The position numbers and the translations under genes were made by a program. The notes under the pieces are model-generated. The model saw only the letters and a list, made by a program, of their open reading frames with translations, was not told the DNA's origin and made no database searches. From positions 2,758,501-2,822,500 of the forward strand of contig JAPYXD010000608.1 of the NCBI GenBank assembly GCA_030998225.1: a stretch of DNA of 64,000 nt, in the 5' to 3' direction. This document shows, piece after piece, positions 22,955 to 33,815 of the stretch (positions are counted from its first letter, which is position 1; each line of letters starts with the position of its first letter). This DNA is from Diplolepis rosae. Its lineage: Eukaryota > Arthropoda > Insecta > Hymenoptera > Diplolepididae.

Positions 22955-23177
22955 TGTTATAGTGAAAACTAAACTTTCTAATTTTTAAAGGTAGTGACAT
23001 CAAACTGATGTCACTTTGTATGTTTTTATTCTTGAGAGATGTTAGAGAAGAACTGACGAGGCCTGCCTGAACCTCTACATATATAGACAGCTAAACCTAG
23101 AAGGGGGAGGTCATCAACCTCTACATATATGGGTAACTAAACCTGGGGGAAGGAGGTCATCATCTGGCCTGGTAACA
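22955..23177 (-). repeat. Gypsy LTR (5' LTR, inverted)
   Basis: Minus strand: TGTTACCAGGCC ... CACTATAACA, 223 bp. It matches the LTR at 28049-28271 except for one base (CTTCTAGG versus CTCCTAGG region). Contains ATATATGTAGAGGTT twice and an AATAAA (in TCAAGAATAAAAACATAC). Confidence 0.92.
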
Positions 23178-23181
23178 AAGA

Positions 23182-23832
23182 AGCGATAAAAAAAAAGTTG
23201 GGTCCAAAAAAAATTTATTAATAAAATTATTTTTCTGTGTTTTAATTTCTTTTATGGAAAATAATCTTTTCTCTTTCAAAATAGACCTTCAATAATAATA
23301 TTGCTATTCTTAAAGGCAAAATTATCAATTTTTGCCTGAGGTTTACTTTTCGATGATGAAAACTACCTTATTGAGACAAAATTTTTTTGATTCAAACAAA
23401 ACATCTTTGGACCAAATAAATATTTGTTTGAATCAAATAAATTTCTGCCTTCAATCAAACAATTTATATCTTTGACCATATATCATTGAATTAATTTCTT
23501 TGTTTTGAAGAAAAATTAATTTGATTCAAACAAATATTTATTTCATTTAAAGACATTTTGTTTGAATTAAACAAATTTTATTTCATTTAAACAAATCATT
23601 TCTTTAAATCAAAGAAAGTCTTTCAAGCAAATAATTTTCTTTGATTCAATCAAATCTTTTTTCTGAGTGCACTTATTTTGATTTAGATAGTGAAATAAAG
23701 CGTATACTTACCGGAGGTGATCCTGATTTATATAAGAATTCCCAGTAAAATTGTGAGAAAAGGAAACTCTAACAATATCCTCAAAAGAGGGCACAAAAAG
23801 TAATGGTTTCATTTGAAATATTTCATTAAATG
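23182..23832 (+). repeat. Repeat D, copy 1
   Basis: From AGCGATAAAAAAAAAGTTGG to AAATGCAATTT, nearly the same sequence as 28563-29210, in the same orientation. Contains repeated TTTGATTCAAACAAA motifs. Because the gypsy LTRs are embedded in the ends of this family (see 28272-28571), D copies were probably opposite arms of one long fold-back element before copy 1 was inverted. Confidence 0.8.
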
Positions 23833-24409
23833 CAATTTATTTATTTATACATCTTATTATAAATGTTTATAAATCAATTCATTTGAGTTTTTTTGAAAAA
23901 CATTGATCTATTTTTTTTCCAGAAAAGTGTGGAATTATCACTTTTTTAATAAGAAAATACAAGAACTAGCCATAAATTACAATGAGATTTAAAAACATTC
24001 TGACTAGTGTGAGTCAAAAAAATATTTCAGAAATTATAAATTATTGAGCTTCGGATAACTTTCTTCTTTAAATTTTCAAAAAAATTTTCTATAAACATTG
24101 AGCTTAAAAAAAGGAGAAGAATTCAACATTTGAACTGGTAAGATATTGATTTAAGGGTATGTGATACTTTACCTTGAAAGCAATTTAGTTTACACAGTTG
24201 TTTTTCCACAATTTTGAATTTTTCAATAAAATCATACTGCCGAGACGTAAAGAAAATTAACACTGACGTCTTTGCACTATTATTTTCTTGAAAAATAGAT
24301 TTAAATTTATTTCTTATAATTTGATACTGAAGCTCAAACAAATTTTATATTAATATTACAGATGATGTGAATTACACATTTTCTCAAAGTCACTCAATTT
24401 CTTTTTGAA
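23833..24409. other. AT-rich spacer
   Basis: No recognisable gene. A TTTAAGGGTATGTGATACTT-like motif near 24150 resembles the terminus of the MITE at 53966-54320, but no partner was found. The 24123-24341 minus-strand frame has no recognisable domain. Confidence 0.4.
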
Positions 24410-25588
24410 TTTAAGTGAAACAGGAAATTCAATTTACTTAAGACTCTATCGGCCTTAAGGAACACATTCTCATCATGACACTCATGCTTCGCGCTCGATT
24501 TTCTGTATACATTTCAGTAACTTTTTAATAAATTACATGATTAAAAGAATTTACTTTCTTCCACATATCTAAAAAGGAAAAACAATCGTAGACTTTATTT
24601 AAGGAAACGATTTTGCAGAACAACGCTTATTTCGTATCTCACATATTTTGGTGAAAAAAATCGAATTTTTTCAATATTAAAAATCAAAAAATTAAAATAT
24701 ACATCCTGTCGAGAAATTTCTCGATAAGAATGTGTAGACCTTATTTAGCCAAACAATTTTTCATCTCAAAGTTTTTTTTGTATCTCACATATTTTGTCTA
24801 AAAAATGGAATTTTTGAATTTTAATCGTATTTTTTGGAATTGAAACGAAAAATATATCTTTTATCAGAAACTGTGTTAGACAAAATTTGTAGATCTTTTT
24901 GAAACTAACAACTTTGTATTCTTACGTTTTTTTCTTATTTTGCATATTATTGTTAAAAAATTGAATTTTGGATTTTCAATAGTTTTTTTTTTAATTAAAA
25001 AGAAAAATATGCATCTTATGAAAAAATGTTACAATTCAAATTTGTAGGTCTTTATTTATTCAATAATATTGTATCATAACGTTTTTTCGTATCTCGTATA
25101 ATTTAACTGGAAAATGGAATTTTGATATTGACATTTTTCGAATTTGAATATGCTGTAACATTTCTAATTTTGATTTAATCAAAAAATGTTATCAGGATAA
25201 TTTTTAGAGATTTATGAGCACTATCTAAAACCAGTATTGAAATTTTTGATTTTTTCAAAAAATTATTTTCAAAAACACAAAAGTAGTGCTCCATCCCTCA
25301 ATTTTGATTGGATGTGGCTGGTTAACGAACTTGTCCTTACTTTTTCGGCTCCGATAAAGTGTACCAAAGCTCAATTCAATCTGATGATTCTATCGAGAGT
25401 TATGCCGCACACGACCTACAGACAGACAGACAGACAGACAGACAGAAGGACAGACAGACAGACACTTTCGTAAAAACCGTTTTTTCTGACTCAGGGGGTC
25501 TCAAAACATAAAGATTTGATAAAAATTTCAAAAGTCATTTTTCACATAAAACCAATACCTTCTCATCCATGATGAGAATGTAAAAATC
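24410..25588 (+). repeat. Dispersed repeat A, copy 2
   Basis: Second long copy of the repeat at 1121-2153 (same ends, same CAGA microsatellite), about 150 bp longer. It runs directly into the gypsy pol reading frame at about 25589, so it either inserted in pol or marks a rearrangement breakpoint. Confidence 0.82.
25416..25462 (+). repeat. (CAGA)n microsatellite
   Basis: Imperfect CAGACAGA repeat within repeat A. Copy 1 has a shorter version near 2015-2027. Confidence 0.9.
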
Positions 25589-25592
25589 AAAT

Positions 25593-27073
25593 TAACCGCG
25601 AGGCGAATGAGAGAACCATCAGAAAATGAAACCACAGAAACGGAAGAAGAAATCACGGAAACACCAGGAGACAATACTAATTTATATACGGATTTTATAA
25701 ATTGGAAACTACAACCAGTCAAAGGCAAAATTAAAACAAAGCCTAACGCTATCGGTAAACTTTGGAAAGAAGTAACTAAGGATGAAATGCCTATGTACAA
25801 CGAAGAAGATTGGCTGTATAAATTAAGTTGGTTTATCGAAGAATTCGTTAACAGAAAACTCTCTATTGTTAGATTATCCTTTGGAGATCCTCTATTTACA
25901 TTTCTGGAGCGAGAAGTAATTCAAGAAATAATGGAATTCCTATCAAACTATTATCCAGATAAGAATTTCCACATTTGTTTCTCTACAACCCGAGAATTAA
26001 CTAAGGAAGAACGAAAACAAATTATTAAAGAAGCTCATAGGGATCACACTGGAGAACAAAATACTATCGAAAAAGCCAAGAGAATCGGAATTTGGACCAA
26101 CATGGACCAAGACATTAAGGACTATGTCAAAAAATGCCCTATATGCCAACTACAAAAGACCACGCGAATTAAGAATCAATCAGAAAGTATAATACCCGAC
26201 ATACCACTCAATCCAAATGATAAAATAGCACTGGATATTTTTGGACCATTACCCACTACACATAGAGGTAACAAATACATACTTAGTATTCAGGATAGAT
26301 TGACCAGATACACCACTTTAATACCGTTAGAAAGTGAAACCTCAACAGCAATAGTAGAAGCTCTGATAGAACAATATATTTACATTTATGGATCTCCTAA
26401 AATTATTCTCACTGATCAAGGGTCTAACTTTCTATCTGAGTTAATGGACCAATTTGAGAAAGCTTTGAAAATCAAACATATTAAAACTACAGCATTCCAT
26501 CCACAATCCAACGGAAACATTGAAAGAATGCACTCAACCCTGAATAATCTGATCAAAACTAGCATGGCAGAAAATCAGAATAACTGGGACGAAAATCTAA
26601 AATATGTAACATTCGCAATAAATTCAACAGTAAATCAAACCACGGGATTCACACCCTTTGAACTCACGTTTGGAATATTACCAAATATACCATCTCAAAT
26701 TGAAAACTCACCCAATTTAACCCATCAAGATCTGATTAGAAAATGGAGGAAAAAACACGAGGAAAACATCAGAAAGGCTAAAGAAAGAATCTAAGTGGAA
26801 TTAGAAAAAACTAAGAAAAGATTGGATGAAGGAATAACAAGAACGCATCCTTTATACAAGCCAGGGAACCTAGTTAAAATCTTAAATAACACCAAACAAA
26901 ACAAATTAGAACAATCCTGGAAAGGTCCTTACGAAGTTATAGATTACCTAGATAATAATAATCTACGCATTAGGAATAAAGATGAAATACTGAGAGTACA
27001 CATAGATCAGTGTATGCCTTATTTTTTAGATGAGGACCCTAGTACTTCTAATAGCGGCAATGGCCAACTGTAA
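25593..27073 (+). pseudogene. Gypsy pol 3' part: integrase, one nonsense codon
   Basis: The element enzyme that inserts reverse-transcribed DNA. After ~125 residues of unassigned pol linker come an HHCC zinc-binding region (EAHRDHTGEQ ... CPICQLQK), then the DDE core: D in KIALDIFGPL, D in ILTDQGSNF and E in GNIERMHS, with the gypsy hallmark FHPQSNG. A TAA at 26792-26794 interrupts the frame. The same frame continues with a GPY/F module (WKGPYEVIDYL) and stops at 27071-27073. Upstream, the frame starts abruptly at repeat A, so reverse transcriptase and RNase H are missing. All three catalytic acidic residues remain. The nonsense codon and missing 5' part make it non-functional as an element. 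Confidence 0.9.
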
Positions 27074-28012
27074 AGCCAACTACACCTTACAACCGTCAAA
27101 ATTCCCATTATAGAACAGGAAGAGGGTACCATCAAACATATTATACCTATCCCTTATCCTATCCAAAACCTATATTTTGCAGTAATTCCCGACCATGACT
27201 ATTTAATAAAATTTAGAGACTCATATTTAATTACTGACAAGGAAACAATAAATAAATGTACGTCGATAAGCAAATATAAAATTTGCGAAAGAAGCCAACC
27301 AAACCTTAGGCTGACTGACAGTGAAACATGCGAAGCTACGATATTCAAGCGATACTCAGAGAACAAATGTAAAACTTCAACTTTTGCTTTACACAAAGAA
27401 ACCTTCATACCCGTACTAAACGGATACATAATAGTACTAATGAACGAGGTAGATTTAGATATTAGCTGCGAAACAGGAATAGAACACCTAAAGATTAAAC
27501 AACCCTCACTACTGACGGGCTCAAATTGTAAAATCTATAATGGAATGGACGCACTGTACCTTAGCAAAAATCTAAAGGCACAATTTTACAACGAATTCAA
27601 TGTGACCTACAACATTAGTTACTCTAACGACGATCTAAAAACCTTAGAAAGTAAATTAATACGTCTCCCTAAAATTATAGATAACAACGAATTACGACAA
27701 GCCAAATTAAGCCTAGACGATGCAGAAAATATGTTAAAATCAATAGCCACTAACAGAAGACTAAGAACATGGAGAGAAACAACTATAGATTGGTTAAGCT
27801 ATTTAGGTTACGCAGCGCTAGGATTAGGATCAGCCTATGTTCTGTACAGATTAGGAATACTCGAATTCATACAAAAGTGTATGCCTAAAAAACTCTGTAT
27901 ATTCTGTGTAAAAACAAAGGTAACAACGCCGACGAACGTCGTCACGTACAATTCTAGCTTGCAACCCTTGGTGATCACCGAAATACCAAAAGTAAGGAGG
28001 GTAAGAATTTAG
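27074..28012 (+). CDS. Gypsy env-like membrane protein frame (no own start)
   Basis: The frame is open for 313 codons, in the same frame as pol after its stop; there is no ATG near 27074 and the first internal ATG considered is 27440. In errantivirus-type elements env is made from a spliced RNA, so a spliced-on start is expected but not visible. The N-terminal part is cysteine-containing. The C-terminal third has a predicted helix with DDAENMLKSI, then a hydrophobic membrane span near YAALGLGSAYVLYRLGI and a short cysteine-rich tail. Identification rests on position between pol and the 3' LTR and on this membrane-protein layout; no specific receptor or fusion motif is claimed. The 5' portion is probably incomplete. 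Confidence 0.6.
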   Translation, partial: SQLHLTTVKIPIIEQEEGTIKHIIPIPYPIQNLYFAVIPDHDYLIKFRDSYLITDKETINKCTSISKYKICERSQPNLRLTDSETCEATIFKRYSENKCKTSTFALHKETFIPVLNGYIIVLMNEVDLDISCETGIEHLKIKQPSLLTGSNCKIYNGMDALYLSKNLKAQFYNEFNVTYNISYSNDDLKTLESKLIRLPKIIDNNELRQAKLSLDDAENMLKSIATNRRLRTWRETTIDWLSYLGYAALGLGSAYVLYRLGILEFIQKCMPKKLCIFCVKTKVTTPTNVVTYNSSLQPLVITEIPKVRRVRI

Positions 28013-28037
28013 TAAATTAAGAGACTAATTTATGTCT

Positions 28038-28048
28038 AAAAAGGGGAG
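28038..28048 (+). other. Polypurine tract
   Basis: AAAAAGGGGAG directly before the 3' LTR, the usual plus-strand priming site of LTR retroelements. Confidence 0.8.
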
Positions 28049-28271
28049 TGTTACCAGGCCAGATGATGACCTCCTTCCCCCAGGTTTAGTTACCCATATA
28101 TGTAGAGGTTGATGACCTCCCCCTCCTAGGTTTAGCTGTCTATATATGTAGAGGTTCAGGCAGGCCTCGTCAGTTCTTCTCTAACATCTCTCAAGAATAA
28201 AAACATACAAAGTGACATCAGTTTGATGTCACTACCTTTAAAAATTAGAAAGTTTAGTTTTCACTATAACA
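28049..28271 (+). repeat. Gypsy 3' LTR
   Basis: TGTTACCAGGCC ... CACTATAACA, 223 bp, one mismatch with the inverted LTR at 22955-23177. Followed by TCTT (28272-28275), the proposed target duplication. Confidence 0.92.
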
Positions 28272-28571
28272 TCTTATCAAATTTTAAAAAATTATGCGAT
28301 TCTAATAAATCATGAATCATTTTTTCAGAGAAAAGATTTCCCACAACTTCACCGTTTCTGATTTTTAAAAATAAATTCTTTAATGGCTGAAACCAATAAA
28401 AAAAACATTTTCCAAAACGAAATTTTTATAAAAAAATTGCTGAATTTGATAATAATTTATTCATTTTCGAAAATTGGAAATGGTTAAGTTGTGGGAAATC
28501 TTTTCTCTGAAAAAGTGATTCATGATTTATTAGAATCGCATAATTTTTTGAAATTTGGTAAGAAGCGATAA
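28272..28571. repeat. Palindromic repeat P (gypsy target)
   Basis: The arms are 28272-28352 and 28487-28571 (inverted, containing GCGATTCTAATAAATCATGA and GAGAAAAGATTTCCCACAAC). The right arm continues into repeat D copy 2 through GGTAAGAAGCGAT. The left arm ends TCTTATCAAATTT, exactly where the gypsy LTR begins, so the LTR element inserted in the left arm of this fold-back. A related arm lies at 15713-15830. Confidence 0.8.
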
Positions 28572-29210
28572 AAAAAAAAGTTGGGGCAAAAATAAAGTTT
28601 ATTAATAAAATTATTTTTCTGTATTTCAAATTTTTTTCATGGGAATTAATCTTTTCTCTTCCAAAATAGCCCTTCAATAATAATATTGTTATTCTTGAAA
28701 GCAAAATTATCTTTTTTTGCCTGAGGTTTACTTTTCGTGGATAAAAACTACCTTAATGAAAGAAAATTTTTTTGATTCAAACAAAATATCTTTGGACCAA
28801 ATAAATATTTGTTCGAATCAAATAAATTTCTGCCTTCAATCAAACAATATCTTTGACCATATATCATTGAATCAATTTCTTTGTTTTGAAGAAAAATTAA
28901 TTTGATTCAAACAAATATTTATTTCATTTAAAGACATTATGTTTGAATTTAAAAATTTGTATTTCATTTAAACAAATCATTTCTTTAAATCAAAGAAAGT
29001 CTTTCAAGCAAATAATTTTCTTTGATTCAATCAAATCTTTTTTCTGAGTGCACTTATTTTGATTTAGATAGTGAAATAAAGTGTACTTACCGAAGGTGAT
29101 CCTAATTTATATAAGAATTCCCAGTAAAATTGTGAGAAAAGGAAATTCTAACAATATCCTCAAAAGAGGGCACAAAAAATAATTGTTTCATTTGAAATAT
29201 TTAATTAAAT
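28563..29210 (+). repeat. Repeat D, copy 2
   Basis: Matches 23182-23832 in direct orientation with scattered substitutions and a few small gaps, ending at AAATGCAATTT. The ORF at 28717-28905 lies wholly within it and is not a gene. Confidence 0.8.
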
Positions 29211-30809
29211 GCAATTTGAAATGATTTCCATGAATAAATTTTCTAGTTTTCTAAAGTCCGAGGACTATTTCAATTTTTTCGATATATAACTAAAATTAAT
29301 TTAAATTATATAGATTTATTTTAAAAACGCTTGAAAATCGAGGATATTTTACAATTGGAATTGTTTGAAATTAAAATTTTTGTAAAGAGGAACTACTATA
29401 ATTATTTGCGTAGATCTTTTTATTTAAATATTCCCAACTTATTCAATTTAAAATTGGAAATATTACTATTAAGCAAATTTCAATACCTCATAATTTTTTA
29501 ATCTGTCCACTTATGATTTTCTTGTAAGCTTTTAATTAATCACTTGTAAAAAGCACTTATAACCTTAAAAAAGCCTTTGAAAATTAAAAAAATTTTGATT
29601 TCAAATGATTTTAAAACTCTTTCATTTTTAGATCATTGTATCATTAATTCATCTGATTTACATTGTACTTTTGTAAAATTTCAATAACTGTAATTTAATT
29701 TTCATTTGCAAGACTGTAAGAGTATTGGATTTAAATTCTAAACTCAAAATTTCAATTTCTCATTTCGACCAAAAATATTGACAGTAACAATTTTTCCCTT
29801 CATAGATGTACTTTATTACCATAAGGTATAGGTAAGAATGAATATTAAATAGTTATTTCCTGTAAGCAATTATTTATTTAGTTATTTCATAAATTTCGGG
29901 TCGGCTGCAAAGTTTTTCCTACGTAAGCAAACTTGAAGCTAGATTTCCACATTTTATCTTTAAAGGAGTGTTTTTATATTCTCATAAAATAGAATTACAA
30001 GAAAGGTAATTATGACAGAATTTATTAATTAAAAATGATTATTATTTTTAAAATTTACATAAAAATGCAATTAATTAACGTTCTGAATTTATAATATTCA
30101 AAATCAATTGAGTGAAATCAAAGAAAGTTAAAAAATAAAACTACTTGAATACAACAGGTTATGAACCTAACCTCAAATTCTGCATTTAAATTCTACAAAC
30201 AAATAGTATCGAAAAATAGTCCTTGCAGATCATACACTCGAAAGAATTATTTAACATTTCCTGAAATTCATAAAATTTATGTCACGTCATCAACATCATT
30301 TAAGACTTTTTACAAAATTTGTCAGCTGTCAAATTTTGTAAACAGAAGTCACCGGGCGAGCAGACGACGAGATGCATGAGACATTGAATCGAAGAAATCG
30401 CAGAAACTCAGAAAGTTAGGGAACGCTTGCTTTTACTTTATTTCGTATATGCTATATATAGACGAAATAAAATAAGGAGAGAGCCGAAGTCTCCCAAAGA
30501 TTTTCGAGCATCTCCGTGTTTTCGAATTCAGAAGACACTGCGTGAAATACGCGTCGCCATGGAAACGGCTGAAAGTTGTGAAGAGGGCAGCACCTCGATA
30601 CCCAAGAAAGAGTGATGTTCTATATATATCGTTCTCCCACTCCGAGGCCACTCGCCGCATCTAGGTTTATAATATCTTTGGCACGGTGCCTATACGTTAG
30701 ATTTAATTCATTATCATTATCAAGAAACCAAAGTATCCTGCATTACCGACCTCAGGTTGAGAGATAGTTTACGAATTTACAGATGAGAGCACCAGGTGCG
30801 ATCATCACA
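29211..30809. other. Non-coding right part of X
   Basis: AT-rich to 30340, then a GC-richer stretch (30345-30720). GCCGCATCTAGGTTTATAAT at about 30653 is the inverse of 16550-16573, and GGCACCGTGCCTATA near 30683 is the inverse of TATAGGCACCGTGC near 15285, so it is X inner-arm sequence. No gene recognised. The 30427-30615 frame overlaps this arm and has no domain. Confidence 0.45.
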
Positions 30810-31032
30810 ACATTTCTCAATTTCGACTCGATAAACGACAGCCTGAAATCTAAAACTTGGAACAGTTGAAAACGCATGCATTGTAACGAAGAAGCAAGGA
30901 AAATGGCAACGTGCCCCGTCATCGCTCCCTACCCGATTCACACCGACAGGCAGACTGAGAGTGTGAGACACTGCGTCGGTTTCAGATCTGGGATCACTGG
31001 TATGGTTTCAAAAAAGCGTGAAAGTCGGTAAG

Positions 31033-31759
31033 CACGAAGGAATAATAAGGAGACCAAACTGCCATGGGAAACTTTTCCGAATCTGGCAGGAGTAACGGCA
31101 CGGTAAGTGCCCGGCTTGTAAGTTGGATGTAGTGGAAAGGATTGCGCAAGTGCGCAGTTGTCCTCTTCTTACTTACGGGGAAATGTGCGAATGAGACGAA
31201 CTTGTCAAATGGATCTAAGCCAGAGAAGTTATGCAACCCGGTACGCGACACGACATTGCTAAGAAAAAAATTGATTATATTACATGCGATCTTCAAAATC
31301 TTGAAAATTTATTGGATTCAATTCCCTCACCTTTAAAGGAAAATACTAAGCAACATTATTTAATACACTATTTACGAAGTAATAACAAATACCATAATTT
31401 CAATTTCAAGATTTACAATCATATATTCGATATATACTTACCACTTTTATAATGCATTCCTTTACCTTTATAGGAGTCCTGAGATAATATTTATTTATTT
31501 TTTAACTAAATTGAAATTGAACAAATATCTGCCGCTTGCAAATGATCAAAAAATCAATCAACATAACCACTCTGGCTTAAATCAATTTGAAAATTTGACA
31601 AATTCATCTCACTCGACATATTTCGTGAGTAAGAAGAGGACAACTGTACACTTGCGCACTCCTTTCCACTACTTCCAACTTACAAGCCGGGAACTTACCG
31701 TGCCGTTGCTACTGCCAAGTCGCTTACATGAAGATAGGTCTCCTTATTATTCCTTCGTG
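31033..31759. mobile_element. MITE Y, TSD TCGGTAAG
   Basis: CACGAAGGAATAATAAGGAG at 31033 and its inverse ending at 31759 begin inverted arms of about 200 bp (with AGTAGTGGAAAGGA, AGTTGTCCTCTTCTTACT). The flanking 8-bp duplication TCGGTAAG lies at 31025-31032 and 31760-31767, and removal restores W's arm (AAAGTCGGTAAGGTAGG). The centre is AT-rich with no transposase. Non-autonomous hAT-type MITE. Confidence 0.9.
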
Positions 31760-31904
31760 TCGGTAAGGTAGGTAGGCTTTTAGAAAATAAATAAACAGAT
31801 GGCACGATGAATATATTTCTCATGAGGTTACTAAAGTATTCTGCGAAAATATAAATTTGAATGCGAAGAAGTATTTGTGATGATTTTTCAAAGAGATCGT
31901 CATT

Positions 31905-32900
31905 GTAAGAAGTAAACCAGGTGATCTAAGGGCTTAAAATACACCTTCCTCAGGGAATTTAAGCTGAGAACAGATATTTAAGATACCTGGTTTATATTTT
32001 AGAGATCCCGTCATTTTGAAAATTATATTTATTAGTCCAGGTGCTTAAAAAACATTTTCCTCAGGGAACTTGAGCTGAGAACTGAAATTAAAGATACCTG
32101 GATTATATTTTAGAGATCCCGTCATTTTGAAAATTATATCTAGTAGTCCGGGTGCAAAAAACCATCTTCCTCAGGGAACTTAAGCTGAGAACTGAAATTA
32201 AGGATATCTAGTTCATATTTTAGAGATCCCGTCATTTTGAAAATTATATGTATTAGTCCAGGTGCTTTAAAAACATTTTCCTCAGGGAACTTGAGCTGAG
32301 AACTGAAATTAAAGATACCTGGATTATATTTTAGAGATCCCGTCATTTTGAAAATTATATCTAGTAGTCCGGGTGCAAAAAACCATCTTCCTCAGGGAAC
32401 TTAAGCTGAGAACAGATATTTAAGATACCTGGTTTATATTTCAGAGATCCTGTCATTTTGAAAATTATATCTAGTAGTCCAAGTGCCTAAAATACCATTC
32501 AGATATCTTAATTTTCAGTTCTCAGGTTAAGTTCCCCGGGGAAGATGTTTATTAAGCACCTGGACTACTAAATATAATTTTCAAAATGACGGGATCTCTA
32601 AAATATGAACTAGATATCTTAATTTTCAGTTCTCAGCTTAAGTTCCCTGAGGAAAATGTATTTTAGTCACTTGGACTACTAGATATAATTTTTAGAATAA
32701 CTGAAGTACTGAAATACCATTCGGATATCTTAAATTTCAGTTCTCAGCTTAAGTTCCCTGAGGAAGATGTTTTTTAAGCACCGGGACTAGATATAATTTT
32801 CAAAATGATGGGATCTCTAAAATATAAACGAGGTATCTTAAATATCTGGTCTCAGCTTAACTTCCCTGAGGAAGGTGTATTTTAAGCACTTAGATCACCT
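31905..32900. repeat. Satellite array 2 (~110-bp unit, inverted)
   Basis: The same unit as at 5470-10715. About five reverse-oriented units run to about 32485, then about four forward units to 32900. The flanks on both sides are the same W arm sequences as around array 1. A short version of the same inverted structure, suggesting array 1 expanded or array 2 contracted. Confidence 0.92.
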
Positions 32901-33229
32901 GGTTTACTTCTTACAATGACGAGCTCTTTGAAAAATCATCACTAATACTCCTTCCCATTCAAAATAATATTTTCGCAGAATACTTTAGCTGACTTTAGTA
33001 ACCTCATAAGAAATATATTCATCGTATCATCTGTTTTTTTATTTTCTAAAAACCTGCCTACCTTACCGACTTTTACGCTTTTTTGAAATCATACACCACT
33101 CTTGTCCTCCTACATTGCATGCTGACATTAGTACGCTCTGAAATTAGCGTTCTTCTGACAAAATTGTTTTTCTGTTTAATTCGATTTCTGGCTATCGATC
33201 CCCTACCATTTTTTTTCGATCTTTACCAA

Positions 33230-33815
33230 CGATTCTCCTTTCTTTTTTTCCTGTTTCCTATTTCTATGAACTGTTTTTTGGTTTAAAAGTGAGATCAAGG
33301 GGTGGACCCAGGAGAATATCCTTAATGTGATATACAAAGTATATTAATATTATAAACTTTATAGTAATAGTTCACATTTATGCCAGAAATTTTATCATAA
33401 ATAATACTATAAGTGATATGCAAAGTTCAAAGTATATTAATATTATAAACTTTATAGTAATACTTCATATTTATGTCAGAAATTTTATCATAAATAATAC
33501 TCTAAGTGATATGCAAAGTACAAAGTATATTAATATTATGAACTTTATAGTAATAATTCATATTTATGTCAGAAACTTTATCACTAATAATACGCATTGC
33601 TTTAGAAATTGTGCAATTTAAAAAAATAAAAAACGTTCCTGATTCGCAAATATAGTGTGTTTTTTAAGGCTAATTTCCTTTTTTATTGATATAAACACTT
33701 TTTTATATTGATAATTTAAATTCACAAAATATGCAAGTAACAATTATATCTCCAATTGTTATAAAAAAATTTAAAAAAAGGTTATTTTACAGAAATTTAT
33801 CATTTTCAGAAAAAG
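33230..33815. other. Sequence splitting W's right arm
   Basis: Between the ATCGATCCCCTACC part of the arm and the terminal 110 bp. It contains a three-copy tandem repeat of about 93 bp (33337-33600, unit containing AAGTATATTAATATTATAAA). The frame at 33418-33621 is this repeat read in one frame. No clear target duplication was found. Confidence 0.6.

Larger units (their letters stand above)
22643..28271. mobile_element. Gypsy-type env-bearing retroelement, internally inverted
   Basis: Two 223-bp LTRs differ at one base as read. LTR 22955-23177 lies on the minus strand with a primer-binding site and leader; LTR 28049-28271 lies on the plus strand behind pol and env-like frames. The outer bases are consistent with a 4-bp duplication, TCTT/AAGA (23178-23181 and 28272-28275), within one repeat family, so the LTRs belong to one insertion. 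The 5' end has since been inverted with flanking DNA. Gag, protease and most of the reverse transcriptase are absent; repeat A and about 1.2 kb of other sequence (23178-24409) lie between. It is recent by LTR identity but defective. Confidence 0.78.
11145..30999. mobile_element. Large nested hAT-like element X, TSD GTATGGTT
   Basis: The termini CAGTGATCCCAGATCTGAAA (11145) and the inverse ending GGGATCACTG (30999) extend into long inverted arms of about 200-250 bp (11145-11395 versus about 30810-30999), apart from a ~50-bp insertion in the left arm. An 8-bp duplication, GTATGGTT, sits at 11137-11144 and 31000-31007. Joining the flanks restores the W arm (GTATGGTTTCAAAAAAGCGT). X holds a palindrome, a TA-flanked element, an R1-clade LINE, a gypsy-type element and repeat A; its own unexplained sequence is only a few kb. 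No X transposase is recognised. Confidence 0.8.
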
